Shown: in pieces, positions 4,771 through 5,413 of the stretch
How the letters are laid out: each line of letters opens with the position of its first letter
Numbering within the stretch: position 1 is the stretch's first letter
Assembly: GCA_004297865.1 (NCBI GenBank)
Contig: SCSO01000425.1
Span: 1-5,413 of the forward strand
Length of the DNA stretch: 5,413 nt
Direction: 5' to 3'
Source: Legionella sp.
GTDB taxonomy: Bacteria > Pseudomonadota > Gammaproteobacteria > Legionellales > Legionellaceae
The notes under the pieces: model-generated
What the model saw: only the letters and a program-made list of their open reading frames with translations
Told to the model about the DNA's origin: nothing
Database searches by the model: none
Translations under genes and position numbers: made by a program

Positions 4771-5413
4771 CTAACCTTCATCGCCTTCTAGGAAACTACG
4801 CAGTTTCTCAGAGCGAGAGGGGTGACGTAGCTTACGTAAAGCTTTGGCTTCAATCTGACGAATACGCTCGCGGGTCACATCAAATTGTTTACCAACTTCT
4901 TCTAAGGTATGGTCAGTATTCATTTCAATCCCAAAGCGCATACGTAGAACTTTCGCTTCTCTAGGTGTTAACGTTTCGAGAATCTCTAAAGTTGCTTCGC
5001 GCAAACCTTCGGCAGTAGCCATATCAATAGGCGATTCAATATTATTGTCTTCAATAAAATCACCTAAATGCGAATCATCGTCATCACCCACGGGAGTTTC
5101 CATGGAGATAGGCTCTTTAGCAATTTTTAAGACCTTACGAATCTTATCTTCGCTAAGTTCCATTTTCTCTGCTAATTCTTCAGGTGTGGCTTCACGCCCA
5201 GTTTCCTGGAGAATTTGTCGAGAAATACGATTCAGCTTATTGATCGTTTCGATCATATGCACTGGTATACGAATGGTTCGTGCCTGGTCTGCAATCGAAC
5301 GGGTGATGGCCTGACGAATCCACCAAGTCGCATAAGTCGAGAACTTATAACCACGGCGGTATTCAAATTTATCGACCGCTTTCATCAAACCGATGTTACC
5401 TTCTTGAATCAAA
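4771..5413 (-). CDS. rpoD: RNA polymerase sigma-70 (RpoD), C-terminal third, partial
   Basis: The primary sigma factor that directs RNA polymerase to -10/-35 promoters. The frame enters from beyond 5413 and ends with TAG at 4771-4773, giving about 213 of the roughly 610 residues usual for gamma-proteobacteria. Residue numbers below count the visible part. Regions 2.3-2.4 are at about 17-50 (YRRGYKFSTYATWWIRQAIT, then RSIADQARTIRIP), which melt and read the -10 box. Region 3.0 follows (VHMIETINKLNR). The 3.2 finger is at about 101-122 (PISMETPVGDDDDSHLGDF). Region 4.2 is at about 168-205 (TLEEVGKQFDVTRERIRQIE), whose RERIRQ helix contacts the -35 box. The tail ends FLEGDEG, slightly longer and more acidic than the E. 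coli FLDD end. The TTG at 5412 is an internal leucine codon (LIQEGNIGLM), not a start. Near-identity with E. coli makes this certain. Confidence 0.99.
   Translation of the reverse strand, partial: LIQEGNIGLMKAVDKFEYRRGYKFSTYATWWIRQAITRSIADQARTIRIPVHMIETINKLNRISRQILQETGREATPEELAEKMELSEDKIRKVLKIAKEPISMETPVGDDDDSHLGDFIEDNNIESPIDMATAEGLREATLEILETLTPREAKVLRMRFGIEMNTDHTLEEVGKQFDVTRERIRQIEAKALRKLRHPSRSEKLRSFLEGDEG

Noticed and set aside
4716..5314. Two + strand open frames at 4716-4964 and 5045-5314
   Set aside because: Both overlap rpoD on the opposite strand, and the rpoD reading is certain.

Overview
The window most likely comes from a Legionella species or a close relative among the gamma-proteobacteria. 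The right end carries the C-terminal third of a housekeeping sigma-70 (rpoD) that is nearly identical to the enterobacterial sequence. The DNA is AT-rich throughout. The large gene beside rpoD looks like the membrane-hairpin and coiled-coil proteins common in Legionella. The genus assignment rests on overall character and memory, not on a search.

Layout. The right half (about 2504-5413, all on the minus strand) looks like core chromosome. It holds rpoD (partial, 4771-5413), a GC-rich palindrome just after it, a 633-residue two-TM protein of unknown function (2666-4567), a 14-bp AT-rich hairpin touching that gene's stop codon, and a CAT-anticodon tRNA (2504-2580) that I read as the lysidine-type tRNA-Ile2 rather than tRNA-Met.

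The left half (1-2503) looks like accessory DNA abutting the 3' end of that tRNA, the classic integration point of tyrosine-recombinase islands. Two families of short direct repeats lie within about 65 bases of the tRNA 3' end (GTCTACAT at 11-bp spacing, AACTACT at 10-bp spacing) and resemble integrase arm-type sites. No integrase and no second copy of the tRNA 3' end are visible, so the rest of any island would lie beyond position 1.

The accessory part holds a + strand gene (1642-2412) whose product shows weak HEPN-like features (an A-x-EEE helix and RNKILYAH, an R-x6-H motif). It also holds a divergent small secreted cysteine-rich protein (951-1394, minus) and a two-gene minus-strand operon: a 141-residue three-TM protein (127-552) followed 14 bases later by a cytosolic-looking protein that runs off the left edge (1-112). 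For the two minus-strand genes at 127 and 951, promoters and Shine-Dalgarno sites place the true starts well inside the longest open frames. Between them, 566-950 is a gene-poor stretch with possible coding debris.

Working together: rpoD and the tRNA are housekeeping. The 633-residue protein is a candidate secreted effector or membrane protein. The accessory genes are of unknown function and could be defence or host-interaction cargo. The HEPN reading is the most testable lead.
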